Part shown: one piece after another, positions 8,758 to 19,400 of the stretch
How the letters are laid out: every line of letters begins with the position of its first letter
Position numbering within the stretch: the stretch's first letter is position 1
Source of the DNA: Kofleriaceae bacterium
Lineage (GTDB): Bacteria; Myxococcota_A; Polyangia; Haliangiales; Haliangiaceae
Assembly: GCA_018057825.1 (NCBI GenBank)
Contig: JAGPCY010000023.1
Coordinates: 62,001 to 126,000, forward strand
DNA length: 64,000 nucleotides
Direction of reading: 5' to 3'
Notes under the pieces: model-generated
Seen by the model: the letters and a program-made list of their open reading frames with translations, nothing else
The model's database searches: none
Told to the model about the DNA's origin: nothing
Made by a program: the position numbers and the translations under genes

Positions 8758-9503
8758 TGTGGAAGCTCCTCCAGCTCCGCCGCGAACAGGGCCGCCAGGC
8801 CATCCCCGAGCTGTCGACCGCGCGGCCCGAGGGCTTCCGCGGTCGGCCGATGATCGCGACCACCCCGTGCGCCGACGGCTGCGCCGCCTGCGTCGCGAGC
8901 TGCCCGACCGCGGCGATCACCGCGCCGCCGGTGCGCCTCGATCTCGGGGCCTGCACGTTCTGCGGCGCGTGCGCCGAGGTCTGTCCCACCGGCAAGGTGA
9001 CCTTCACGTCCGAGGTCGCGATGGCGGCCAGCCAGCGCGCCGACCTGGTGCGCGGCGAGGGCGACACCGCCGCGCCGGCGATCGATCTGGGCGCCGAGAT
9101 CCGGGCGCGCTTCGGGCGCTCGCTCAAGCTGCGGCAGGTCTCGGCCGGGGGCTGCAACGCCTGCGAGCTCGAGCTGAACGCCCTGGCCAACGTCAACTTC
9201 GATCTCGGCCGCCACGGCCTCGAGTGGGTGGCGTCGCCGCGCCACGCCGACGCCCTGGTGGTGTCGGGGCCGATCACCAAGACCATGGCCGACGCGATCG
9301 TCCTGGCGTGGGACGCGATGACCGCGCCGCGCTTCGTGGTCGCGGTCGGCGCGTGCGCGGTGAGCGGTGGCCTGTACCGCGACGCCGCCGGCGTGGATCG
9401 CGGGTTCTTCGAGCGCGTGCCGCCGCTCCTGTACGTGCCCGGATGCCCGCCCCATCCGCTGACGATCGCGCGGGCGCTGCTGACGGCGATCGGGGTGGGC
9501 TAG
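8757..9503 (+). CDS. Ehr iron-sulfur subunit: ferredoxin domain fused to NuoB/HyfI-like small subunit
   Basis: A 248-residue protein combining two normally separate subunits. The N-terminal half has two [4Fe-4S] ferredoxin motifs, CADGCAACVASCP and CTFCGACAEVCP (HyfH/NuoI-like). The C-terminal half is NuoB-like, with all four ligands of the N2-type cluster: GGCNACELELN (two Cys), GACAVSGG and PGCPPHP. The electron-transfer chain is therefore intact although the large subunit has lost its metal site. The ATG shares one base with the previous stop (TGATG). This is the last gene of the operon. It converges on the C39-like peptidase gene with 24 bp between them, and no terminator hairpin is evident there. 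Confidence 0.88.
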   Translation: MWKLLQLRREQGRQAIPELSTARPEGFRGRPMIATTPCADGCAACVASCPTAAITAPPVRLDLGACTFCGACAEVCPTGKVTFTSEVAMAASQRADLVRGEGDTAAPAIDLGAEIRARFGRSLKLRQVSAGGCNACELELNALANVNFDLGRHGLEWVASPRHADALVVSGPITKTMADAIVLAWDAMTAPRFVVAVGACAVSGGLYRDAAGVDRGFFERVPPLLYVPGCPPHPLTIARALLTAIGVG

Positions 9504-9527
9504 CGAGACCGAGGCGGGGGCCGCTCG

Positions 9528-10505
9528 TCAGCGCGCGCGGCGGCGGACGACCTTGTTGAGCTGCTCGGCCTGGAGGCGGAGCGCCCGACGCAGGCCGTGC
9601 TTGCCGCCGACCGAGCCCAGGCCCATGCCGTACATCTCGTCGATGCCGCGCACCGCGACCGTCCACATCGTCACCAGGATCGCCAGGTCGGCGGCGGCGC
9701 GGCGCGCGGAGGCCCCGGGGATCACCAGGCCGTAGGTCTCGGACACGAAGCGCAGGTTGCGGAGGATCTTCACGATCGCGTCGCGATCGATGTCGCCGTG
9801 CCAGAACACCACCCGCGAGACGATCAGCTCCTGGTGGCGGCGCAGGAACTCGGCCATCGAGATCGGGTTGGTGATGCGGCCGGCCGGCTTGCAGATCTCG
9901 AGCAGGTCCTCGAGGTACTCGTTCCAGTACAGCGCCAGGCTGCGGTTCTCGGGGCGGCGCAGGAACTTGATGCGCTCGACCGAGAAGTCGGCCTTGACCG
10001 GGGTGCGGAAGCGCGGGCGGATCGCGTGCAGGTCGTAGAGCACCGGCGGCTTCTCGCGATCGAAGTCGACGTCGTCGTAGTGCCAGCGCGCGCGGAGCTG
10101 GGCCCAGGTGTGGATCGTGAGGACCGGATCCTGCTCGCTGTCGATCACCAGGAAGCGCGCGCCATCGACCCCGACCACCGTGATCCAGTGGGTCCACTCG
10201 TCCACGCACAGGAGCACGGGGATCTGCTCTTCGCGGAGGAGCTTGACCAGGCGACGCCGGGCCTCCTCGGCGTCGCGCGAGCGCTCGAGCACGAGGTCGC
10301 ACTCGAAGGCGCGCGCGGCGCGCGCGAGGCGGATCTCGTTGGTGCCGCTCCACCAGTGGGTGCGCGCGGTCCGCGCGATCTCTTGCGCGTGCACGGTGCG
10401 ACCGAGCGCGACCAGCGCGTGCTTGAGCGCGAACGGACCACACGTCCATTCGTTGGGCTGCGGGTAGAAGCCGGGGCGGTGTCGGAGCGAGGTCGGCGCG
10501 GGCAT
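9528..10505 (-). CDS. C39-like cysteine peptidase domain protein
   Basis: A 325-residue protein with a papain/C39-type fold in its first 130 residues: Gln/Asn then the nucleophile in PNEWTCGPFAL (Cys22), His in EWTHWITVVGVDG (His106) and Asp in FLVIDSEQDP (Asp122). The rest (about 140-325) is alpha/beta with no family I recognise. There is no ABC transporter domain and no signal peptide, so this is not a bacteriocin exporter; an intracellular peptidase or transglutaminase-like role is possible. ATG 10505 is preferred over the in-frame GTG at 10517 because GGAGG sits five bases upstream of the ATG. An AT-rich inverted repeat lies about 55-80 bases upstream. Confidence 0.65.
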   Translation of the reverse strand: MPAPTSLRHRPGFYPQPNEWTCGPFALKHALVALGRTVHAQEIARTARTHWWSGTNEIRLARAARAFECDLVLERSRDAEEARRRLVKLLREEQIPVLLCVDEWTHWITVVGVDGARFLVIDSEQDPVLTIHTWAQLRARWHYDDVDFDREKPPVLYDLHAIRPRFRTPVKADFSVERIKFLRRPENRSLALYWNEYLEDLLEICKPAGRITNPISMAEFLRRHQELIVSRVVFWHGDIDRDAIVKILRNLRFVSETYGLVIPGASARRAAADLAILVTMWTVAVRGIDEMYGMGLGSVGGKHGLRRALRLQAEQLNKVVRRRAR

Positions 10506-10559
10506 CGGGACCTCCACAGAGTATCGCGCCGGGGCTCGGAGGCCAGTCCGCGGAAACGG

Positions 10560-10585
10560 AAATACATGAATAATATCATATATTT
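10560..10585 (-). promoter_or_regulatory. AT-rich imperfect inverted repeat in the peptidase promoter region
   Basis: AAATACATGA and TCATATATTT form 10-bp arms with one mismatch around a 6-bp centre. The 26 bases contain only three G or C pairs, in sequence that is otherwise about three-quarters GC. The position, 55-80 bp before the start of the C39-like gene on the minus strand, fits a promoter with an overlapping operator. No specific regulator family can be named. Confidence 0.45.
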
Positions 10586-10717
10586 ATGAGCGGAGATCGG
10601 CCCCGCCGCGAGGTCCTGGCGAGGCCTTCGCGCGAGAAATTGGCCCACGGGGCAGGCTGGCGGGCCGCTGGTGGGCGCGCGGCCCCCTGCGATTGCGGCC
10701 ACATAGCCCCGCCGAGC

Positions 10718-10726
10718 TTATCCACA
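10718..10726 (+). promoter_or_regulatory. Perfect DnaA-box sequence
   Basis: TTATCCACA matches the strongest DnaA-binding 9-mer and lies in the 280-bp non-coding gap 10506-10785, about 130 bp from the AT-rich inverted repeat. Only one box is present and no dnaA, dnaN or gyrB is nearby, so this is not an obvious origin. It may be DnaA-dependent regulation or chance. Nothing else is visible in the gap. Confidence 0.3.
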
Positions 10727-10785
10727 GGGCCGCCGCGACGATCGCAGGCAAAGGATTCAGGCAGGTTACGAGCGACGCGAGGCCG

Positions 10786-11589
10786 TCAAAAGCCGGGCTC
10801 CGGCGGCCAGTTTTCCCCCGGCTGGACCCGATCGCGAGGGAGCCCGACCCGCCCCAGATGATCGAGCATGACCTCGCACGCGACACACACCGCGAGCGCC
10901 TGGTCGGCCGCGAAGAACGGATCGTCGCCGCTAGCGGCGACGCGGATCGCGCCGGGCGCGAGGGCGGCGAGCGCGGCGGTCAACGGTTCGCGATCGAGGC
11001 TCCCGGCGGGTAGCCCGCGCGCGGATTCGATCGCGCCGAGGTAGCTCGACAGCGCGCGCGGCAGCGGACACGCCCCGGGCGGGCACGCGGGCGGCGGAAG
11101 CTGGTTCTCGCTCGCGCCGCGGAGCCACGCCGCGACATAGATCTCGACGTTGGCGGCGACCGGCACGACGCCACCGCCGCCGGCCCGCGCGTCGACCCAG
11201 ACCTGACCGCGATGGGGTCCGCCGACGATCAATAGCGCGAGCTGACCGCAGCCGAGGTGGCCGAGGCCAACCGCGCCGCGGTAGAGCGCGCGGCCGGGCG
11301 CGCGAGGATCGAAGGTGCCCTCGGCCAGCGCGTGTTGCAGCGGATGATCGAGCGGGAACAGGCCGTGGTACGGGCCGGCGCCACCGTCGCCGAGGGCGGT
11401 GAGCCATCCGCGATGCCACGGCGACAGCGCGCCGCCCAGGCGCTCGGCCACCGCCGCGGCCCGCTCGGGGGACAGCGGCGGCCGGAGCTGGTAGCGATGG
11501 CTGCCGGCGCCGAAACGTCGTCGCGCGGGATCGGCTGCAGCCTGGGTCGCGAGCCAGGCCCGGACGGTGGCGGCGTCTCCCTCGGTCAC
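10786..11589 (-). CDS. SMI1/KNR4 (SUKH)-like protein
   Basis: A 267-residue protein starting at GTG 11589, which overlaps the stop of the SulP gene (GTGA). The stretch from about residue 15 to 110 has the SUKH pattern: RYQLRPPLSP, an aromatic/GDGGAGPYHGLFPL turn, and GCGQLALLIVGGPHRGQVWVD, followed by ANVEIYVAAWL. SUKH proteins are small alpha/beta binders; many are immunity proteins against nuclease toxins. No toxin gene is beside this one, so a housekeeping or signalling role linked to the transporter is just as likely. The C-terminal third, with several Cys residues (CPPGACPL, CVACEV), is not recognised. Confidence 0.65.
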   Translation of the reverse strand: MTEGDAATVRAWLATQAAADPARRRFGAGSHRYQLRPPLSPERAAAVAERLGGALSPWHRGWLTALGDGGAGPYHGLFPLDHPLQHALAEGTFDPRAPGRALYRGAVGLGHLGCGQLALLIVGGPHRGQVWVDARAGGGGVVPVAANVEIYVAAWLRGASENQLPPPACPPGACPLPRALSSYLGAIESARGLPAGSLDREPLTAALAALAPGAIRVAASGDDPFFAADQALAVCVACEVMLDHLGRVGLPRDRVQPGENWPPEPGF

Positions 11590-13361
11590 GACGGGCGGGC
11601 CGCGGCGTGGACGATCGCCATGCTGATCGCGGTCTCGAGGTCGGGCGCGAAGGCCAGGCGCCCGGGCACGCGCTTGATCCCGGCTCGCTCGAACAGCGCG
11701 GCCGGCTCGGGCGGCACCGCCGCCAGGATCACCATCCGCCCGCTGCGCCCCAGGCGATCGAGGGTCGACTCGAAGGCGACCAGACCGGTGGCGTCCATGA
11801 CCGCGACCTTGTCCATCGCCAGGATCACGGTGTGCGCGCTGCGGTCGACCGCGCCCAGGGTCTCCATCGCCAGGTTGGCGGCGCCGAAGAACATCGGGCC
11901 GGCGATGTCGTAGAGCTTGATCCCGGGCGGGACGTCGAGGCGTCGCGCCCGATCGTCGTCGAGGGTGATGCGGGTCAGGACCGCCATCCGGCGCATGAAC
12001 AGGAGCGCGGCCAGGACGACGCCCACCGACACCGCGAGGATCAGATCGAACAGGACGGTCAGGGCGAAGCAGGTGACCAAGACGACGACGTCGCTGCGCG
12101 GCGCGATCCGCAGCAGCCGGAGGACGTGGCGGGCCTCGAAGGTCGAGGCCGCGACCGCCAGGAGCACCGCGGCCAGGCCGGCCAGCGGGACGTGGGCGAA
12201 CAGCGGCGCCAGCGCGATCGTGATCGCGATCAGCACCACGGCCTGAAACCCCGCGGCCAACGGCGAGCGCGCGCCGGCCCGGAGGTTGGCGGCGGTGCGG
12301 CCGACCGCGCCGGCGCAGGCCATGCCGCCGAAGAACGGGCACACCAGGTTGCCGAGGCCCAGGGCGATCAGCTCGGCGTCGGGATCGTGCTTGGAGCCGG
12401 CCAGGCCGTCGGCGACGACCGCCGAGGTCAACGACTCGATCGCGGCCAGGACGGCGATCGCGAAGGCCGCCGGCAACAGCTCGCGCACCAGGGCGTAGTC
12501 GATCGCGAAGGCGGCGCCGCTGGCGTCGCCCAGGCGCCACGGCACGACCGGCAGCGGCGGCAGCGGCGGCACCCCGCGCACGGTCTCGCCGTCGATCACG
12601 GTGGTGAAGCGCGTGCCGAGGGTGTGGACGGTGAGGCCGTCGAGCAGGTGGAGGGCGAGCGCGGCGCCCAGGGCGACCACGACCAGCGCGATCAGGGGCG
12701 CCGGGGCGCGCCGAAGCACGCGCGGCGCGAGCGCCAGGGCGAGCAAGGTCGCGGCGGCGATCGCGGCGTCGGCGCCGCTGACCGTGGCGCGCGCGGCCCA
12801 CAGCGCACCGAGCAGCTCGACGGTGCCGTCGGGGCGGGTCGCCAAGGTCAGGCCGAGGGCGTCGGGGAGCTGGAGCAGGCCCAGGACGACCGCGACCCCG
12901 GCGGTCAGCCCGGTGGTCACCGGGTGCGGGATGAACTGCATCCAGCGCCCGAGGCCGGCCAGGCCCATCAGCACCAAGAGCGCGCCGGCCAGGCCGCCGG
13001 CGACCAGCAGGCCGCCCAGCCCGTGGCGCAGCGCGATCGGGTGGAGGATCACCACCAGGGCCGCGGTCGGGCCGGTGATCTGCCAGCGGCTGCCGCCGAG
13101 GAGCGCGCACACCACGCCGGCGACGATCGCGCCGGCCAGGCCGTGCTGCGGCGGGATGCCGATCGCGTTGGCCAGGGCCAGCGCCAGCGGCAGGCTGACC
13201 AGCGCCACCGCCAGGCCGGCGCGGGCGTCGTGGCGCAGATCGTCTACGCCGTAGCCCTCGCGCAGCCGAGAGCGCAGGCCGGCGCCGAGCCGATCTCGGA
13301 GGCCGTAAGCGCGGGCGAGCTGCGACCGCACCGCGTCGGTGAGGTCGTCGACGTACCGCAT
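11586..13361 (-). CDS. SulP family anion transporter with C-terminal STAS domain
   Basis: A 591-residue inner-membrane transporter. About 12 hydrophobic segments span residues 45-430, with the family's early signature ALVSLPLALALANAIGIPP..GL and RWQITGPTAALVV. A cytoplasmic STAS domain follows at about 460-580 (GIKLYDIAGPMFFGAAN and DKVAVMDATGLVAFE). SulP proteins import sulfate, bicarbonate or dicarboxylates; the sequence alone does not decide between them. The Ser/Thr just before the alpha-helix of the STAS domain (MDATGL) is conserved. A soluble N-terminal stretch of about 45 residues precedes the membrane domain. The next gene, a SUKH protein, is translationally coupled, which is unusual for a transporter and suggests a partner. 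Confidence 0.88.
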   Translation of the reverse strand: MRYVDDLTDAVRSQLARAYGLRDRLGAGLRSRLREGYGVDDLRHDARAGLAVALVSLPLALALANAIGIPPQHGLAGAIVAGVVCALLGGSRWQITGPTAALVVILHPIALRHGLGGLLVAGGLAGALLVLMGLAGLGRWMQFIPHPVTTGLTAGVAVVLGLLQLPDALGLTLATRPDGTVELLGALWAARATVSGADAAIAAATLLALALAPRVLRRAPAPLIALVVVALGAALALHLLDGLTVHTLGTRFTTVIDGETVRGVPPLPPLPVVPWRLGDASGAAFAIDYALVRELLPAAFAIAVLAAIESLTSAVVADGLAGSKHDPDAELIALGLGNLVCPFFGGMACAGAVGRTAANLRAGARSPLAAGFQAVVLIAITIALAPLFAHVPLAGLAAVLLAVAASTFEARHVLRLLRIAPRSDVVVLVTCFALTVLFDLILAVSVGVVLAALLFMRRMAVLTRITLDDDRARRLDVPPGIKLYDIAGPMFFGAANLAMETLGAVDRSAHTVILAMDKVAVMDATGLVAFESTLDRLGRSGRMVILAAVPPEPAALFERAGIKRVPGRLAFAPDLETAISMAIVHAAARPS

Positions 13362-13421
13362 GACGTCGCGCCAGGGTAGCGCAAGGGCGCGCGGGATGTC
13401 ACCCCGTGGGGCCGGCCGCGG

Positions 13422-16400
13422 TCAGCGCGGCGGGGGCGCAGCCTCGAGGACGGTCGCGCCGGCGTCGTCGTCGACCACCAGGAGCGCGAACCGCTCGACC
13501 CGATCGAGGTCGTCGGTCGACAAGGTGGCGTAGTCGAAGCGCCCGCACAGATCGGTGTAGCCGTCCTTGTAGAACTGCACCGCGCCGCCGCGCATCCGGG
13601 CGAAGCACTTGACGTACGCGGCCGGGCGGACCGCGCCGGTGGCGGCGTCGCGGACCTGCAGGCGGCCGTAGGGCGCGCTGACCGCGATCGAGAGCTGGTG
13701 CGCGAAGTGGGTGATCGCGGCCCGCGCGCCGTCAGCCACCGCCTCGATCACCAGGCTGTGGCGCCGCAGCTCGGCGGGCAGCGGCGCGCGGGTCGGGCCG
13801 AGGGCCGGCAGGGTCACCGCCTCGACCCGGCCCGGCTCGATGAAGCCGAAGCGATCGCCGCCCCCGCTCAGGAACGGCTGGCGCGAGAACAGGAGCTCGA
13901 GATCGAGCCGGTAGTAGCGGAGCTCGACCTGCGCGAGCCGCGCGTGATCGAGCACGACCGCGTCACCGTCGACGCGCACCGCCAGCGTGGGCAGCGCGGC
14001 GGCGGCGGCGGCCAGCACCTGCTCGCGGTTGTCGGGATCGGTGGGGCCGGTCGGGCCCGCGCCAGCCGCCTCGTCGAGGACGGCGGCCAGCGCGGCGAAC
14101 CGCGTGCGCCAGCGGTCGACCGGATGATCGCGGTGGGCGGCGGCCAGGGCGCGCGCGGTCGGCAGATCGCCGCGGCCGATGGCAGCGTAGGCCGCGAGGT
14201 AGTCGGCCTGGAGCGCGGCGGCGGCGGTGGGCGAGGTGCAGCGGGCCAGGGCCCGGGCGGCGTCGTCGGGGCGCTCGAGGGCGAACAGGTAGTGGGCGGC
14301 GGCCAGCCAGTCCTCGGCGCGCGGCGCCGGGCGATGGGCGGTGGCCTCGAGGAACGCGCGCCACTGCGCGGCCAGGCCGTCGTTTGGGACGGTGCGGCGA
14401 TCGCCGAGTCGGTGGGCGCGAGCGTTGACGAGCGGCGCGTACTCGAGGTGCTGGTACGCGGCGCGCTCGACCGGCTCCCAGGTCATGAGCTCACACGCGA
14501 AGACCGGGCCGAGGTCGCCGAGCGCCGCGCCGCGGTGGGCCAGCCACTCGGCGGCGCGCGCCCGATCGCGGTGGCGGAGCGCGTACGACCAGATCGTGTC
14601 GTCGAACCCGCGGCGGGCCGCCAGGGTCGCGGTCAGGCGGGCGAAGGCGGCGGGCTCATGGCAGCGCCAGGCCAGGAGCGACAGGTCGAGGCGCGCCAGG
14701 TTGGCGTCGCCCAGGAACTGACAGACCTCGTCGAGGCTGCCGCGCTGGGCCAGGTGGGGCCACGAGGTCGGGTCGAGGGCCGACGGGGTCGCGACCACGG
14801 TCAACCGGCGCGTCGCGATCGCCGCCAAGACCGCCGGGGCGGCGCCGCCCGCCGAGGTGACCTGGGCGCCGTAGTGCTCGAACTCGCCCGGGTGCGGGAA
14901 GTAGAAGCCGTACTCGATCGTGGTCGATTGGTAGGGCTGGAGCTCGAGCCGGGTGGTCGCGGTCGCCAGGGCCCCGGCGATCGCCAGCGCGCCGGCGGGG
15001 ATCTGGTAGAGGACGCTGACCCGCAGGCGCCGGCTGGTCGGGTTGGTGATCACGACCTGGCAGGTGTAGGCCACGCCGGTCACGAGCTCGCCGGTGACGT
15101 ACTTCTCGACCTGCTCGGCGCCGTCCCACTGCCAGCGATCGTCGGTGCGGAAGTAGCTCTGGCCGAGGAGCGCCGCGCCGGTCGGTGGACCGTCGACCTC
15201 GGCCAGCTCGACCCGGGCGACCAGGGCGTCGCTGCCGGTGGTGACCTCGGCGCCGGCGCCGATCGCGACCACCCGATGCGGCGCGGCGGTGAACGGCAGA
15301 TCGACGAAGGCCAGGGCCGCCATCGCCGCGGGCAGGTTGTGGGCGGCGTCGATGATGTGCGGCGACAGGAACCGCCCGCCGTCGTGGGCCGCGAGGTCGC
15401 GCCACAGCCGGGCCGGCGGGATGAGCTCCGGCCCGACGTCGGCGAGCCGGCGCTCGAACCAGTTGTGCTCGGCCCACTCCTGGGTCCGATCGGCGGCGCG
15501 GAACATCGGCGGGGCCTCGTCGCGGGCGGCCAGCTCGTGGTCGGCTTCGGCGGCCTCGTCGTCGAAGTCGTCGGCGGCGCGGGCGCGCCGGGCCGCCTTC
15601 TTCTTCAGCTCGCGCTGGACCGGGCGGGGGGCGCTCGGCGGTTCGGCGGCCGCGACCTCGGCCAGCAGCTCCGCGGGGGCGTCGGCGGCGACGGCGTCGG
15701 CCAGGGGATCGCCGCCCGCGGCCTGGCCGCCGGCGACCAGGGTGTCGACCAGGCGATCGTCGGCGCCGGGATCGGGGGCGCGGAGCTCGACCGCGTCGGT
15801 CAGGCGGCGGACGAGCGCCGGCGCGACCTCGGGGTGGCGCTGGGCGAGGAGCGCGAGCTCGAGGGCGTTGCAGGTGTCGAGGCGCCACGGCGCGAGATAC
15901 TCGTCCAGACGCTGGCCGAGGAGCCAGCGGTCGACCAGCGTCGGGTGCAGCTTGCTCGCCAGGTACGGGCGCAGCGCGCGCTCGAACAGCGGCCGGTCCT
16001 TGCCGTAGATGAACAGCGCCAGCTCGTGGCAGGCGTGGCGCGAGTACAGGCGCAGGCGCTCGGCCTCGTCGAGGCTGGCCCAGCGCGGCAGGAAGTCCCA
16101 TCGCGCCAAGGTGGCGTCGCCCGACAGCGCGCACAGCGCTCGGTACAGCTTGTCGACGGTGTCGACCAGCTCGAGGCGGGTGGTCGCGCGATCGGCGACC
16201 GCCAGGGTCGCGCCGGCCAGCGCCGGATCGAGCCGGCGATCCTCGCGGCGATGGCGGTCGCCGGGCAGGGCCGCGGCCAGCCGGAGATCGCGGACCGCGA
16301 GCGGCGGCGCCTGGCCGACCAGGTCGCACCGCGTCGTGGCGGTGGGATCGACGACGATCACCTGCAGGTGCGCGGCCCCGGCGAGCGCGGCGGCGGCGAG

Positions 16401-19400
16401 CCGGACCACGCCGTCGCCGTCGGGGCGCAGGTTGGCGATCACGATCGGCGGCGCGGCGAGGAAGTCGACGGCGGCGACGGCGGCGCTCGGCTGTCCCAGC
16501 GCCGGGCCGCGCTGGCTGGCGTAGCTCGCGGCCCGCATCGACGGCGCCGGCGCCGGCGCGCCGAACCCGCCACCGCCCCGCGCGTGCTGCACCGCGGTCG
16601 CGGTGGTGCGCAGCGCCCACGGGTTGAGCAAGAGCGACGGCTTGTCGAGCAGCGAGCCGGCCGACCGCGGCTGGTGTTGACGATCGAGGACGTAGCGATA
16701 CTCGTCGCCGATGTCGCGACCGGAGACGTAGCGCGACCGCGGCCGCCAGCCCCAGGTCACCGCCGGCTCGGCCACTGGCGGTGCCGCACCGCCCACGGCC
16801 GGGCTCGCCTGGAGCGCGGTCGCCAGGACGTGGACGCGGGTCGCCGCCGAGCCGTGGGCCACCGCGATCACCAGGTCGCCGGCGCGATCGACGGTCGCGG
16901 TCGCGGTGGTGGCCGGACGGCGGCTGCGCTCGAAGAGGCCGTGGCACGGCGCGGCCCAGCCGCGACCACCGGGGACGTCGGCGGCGACGATCACGACCTC
17001 GGTGATCTGCTCGGCGGCGCGGACGTGGTACCGGCCGGGCGTCAGGCCGCGCAGCCGCACGCGGCCTGGCTCGGCGACGGCGTGGCCGGCGGCGTCGCGG
17101 ATCGGCGCGTCGCCGCGCAGCTCGACCACCGACCAGCGGCTCGCGGTCAGCGGCTCGCCGGCCACGTCGCTCGCGGTCGGTACGATGACCTCGTCGTCGG
17201 GGCCGGCGACGATCCGCGGCGCCGAGCTCGGCGGCGGCGTCCCCAGCGCGAGGTCCTGGGTGACCTCGCCGGCGGTGGCCGACAGGTGGGTGACGCCGCG
17301 CAGCGGGCCGAGGTCGACCTCGCCGCGGTCGTCAGTGGCGAGGGTGATGTCGATCGTGCGGGTCAGGGCGCGGTGGGTCAGCGCGACCGCGATGGCCCGG
17401 CCTGGCCGCGGCTCGCCGGTCTTGCCGAGGAGCGCCAGGCGGTAGCCGCGCGGGGTCGGTCGCAGATGCAGCCCGGCGGTCAGCGTGGTCTGGTGCATCG
17501 TCCCTAGCTCGATCGTCGCGTCCTGGCGGACGTCGACGTGGCGCTGCTCCGACACCACCCGGACCCGGCCGCCGACGGCGAGCGCGATCCGCGCCGGCTC
17601 CGCGGGCAGCGGCAGCTCGACGACCAGCTCGGCGTCGTCGGTCAAGGTCAGCGGCCGCCGCTGCTTCACCTCGACGCCGCGGCGATCGGCGATCACCCAC
17701 TCGAGGTAGGGCTCCTCGACGAGCGCCAGCGGCGCCGGCTGGCCGCCGACGCCCAGGGTCACCCGCGTGATCACCCGGGCCGTGGCCTCGGGCAGGAGCG
17801 CCTGGCGATCGACCCACCAGGTCGCGGCGAGCTGGTAGCGCTCGGCCCGGGTCGGCACCGCCACCACCGCCGCGACGTCGCCGGCCCCGACCAGCGCGCT
17901 CGGCGTGCCGGGCTGCGTCGAGAACGGCACCGTGATCGTGCCGCGGGCGTCGGCGCGCAAGGTCAGGCCGCCCAGGCGCAGCCAGGCCTCGGGGCACGGC
18001 TGGCCGCGCTCGTCGAAGACCTCGACCGCGGTCCCGCCCAGGGCCGGGCGCGCCGCGATCCGCAGGTCGCCGCGCCGGATCACCGCCCGGCAGGCCCGGC
18101 CGGCGCCGATCAGCTCGACGACGTAGGTGCCGGGGCGCGCGCACGCCGCCAGCTCGAGGCGAACCTGATGGCGGCGCATCGGCGGCAGCTCGAAGCGGCG
18201 GATCTCCTCCCAGCCGGCGGTCAGGCCGTCGAGGTCGAGCTGCTCGTCGACCTCGCGGCCGGTGGCGTCGAACCACGCCGGGACGTTGATGCGAAACACG
18301 CGGACCCGCAGCGTGTCGACGTGCTTGACGATCACGTCGAGGGCGACCGGCTGGTCGCGGCCCCAGCGGGCCGGGTTGGTCGGCGCCAGCTCGAGCTGGA
18401 CCTGCTCGCGCAGCGCCGCGGTGGCCTCGGCGCCGTAGTGGGCCACCCACCGCGGGTCGCTGTCGCCGGCCAGCATGCGCGCCGCCGCGCGCTCGCGGGT
18501 CAGCCAGGCGGGATCGAGCACGTCGCCGAACTCGACCTCGCCACCGTCGGCCAGGAGCGCGTGGACGTAGGCGACGACCACGCCGCTGTCGTCGCCGATC
18601 GCCGGCAGCCCGAGGGCGGTCAGGGTGCGCTGGTCGATCGCCACGCCCGGCGTGCGCGCGAAGCGCTGCGCCACCACGGCGCTGGCGCCGACGCCGGTGC
18701 GCGGCAGCCCGAGGTAGGCCCGCAGCCGCCCGTGGTGGTACGTGCCGAGCCACAGATCGCAGCACAGGCGGTGATAGAGGATGACCGCGCGCAGCGGCGC
18801 GAACACCGGCGGCAGCGCCGCGGTCGCGGCGGCCAGCGCGTCGAGGTGCGCGACCCGGGTCGGCAGGTCGTCGATCCAGTCGACGTGATCGGCCGGGCGC
18901 AGCCGGGCCAGGCGCGCCACCACCCACACCGGGTCGACTCGCAACGCCGGGCGCAGCGCGGCCAGCTCGTCGAGCTCGGCGGTGGTCAGCCGGTGGTGCA
19001 CGGCCAGCGAGCCGAAGCCGCTCGACGAGCGCTCCCCCAGATCGGCGGCGAGCGCCGCCACCAGGCCGGGCAGGCCGGTGCGCTCGAGGCGCTGGAGCAG
19101 GTGGCGCCGCTGCTCGGCGTCGAGGCTGCGGGTGAGCAGGGCCGGCAGCGCGGCCGGGGTGACCTCGTCGAGGTAGTCGCCGGCGATCGCGTCGCCGAGC
19201 AGCGTGGCCTCGTCGACGAGCTTGGGATCGAGGCGGTTGGGGTAACGCTCGGCGGCGGCTTCGACGTCGGGCTGGTGCTCGAAGTGGACGCCGAGCTCGA
19301 GGGCCAGAGGCTCGGCGTGGGTCGCCAGATCGGCCGACGCCGCCAGCAAGCGCTGTCGGCGCGCGACCCGGGCGTAGGCCGCGGTGTGGCCGTGGCGGTT

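Noticed and set aside
10718-10726. Replication origin
   Set aside because: Only one DnaA box, no neighbouring dnaA, dnaN, gyrB or parAB genes.
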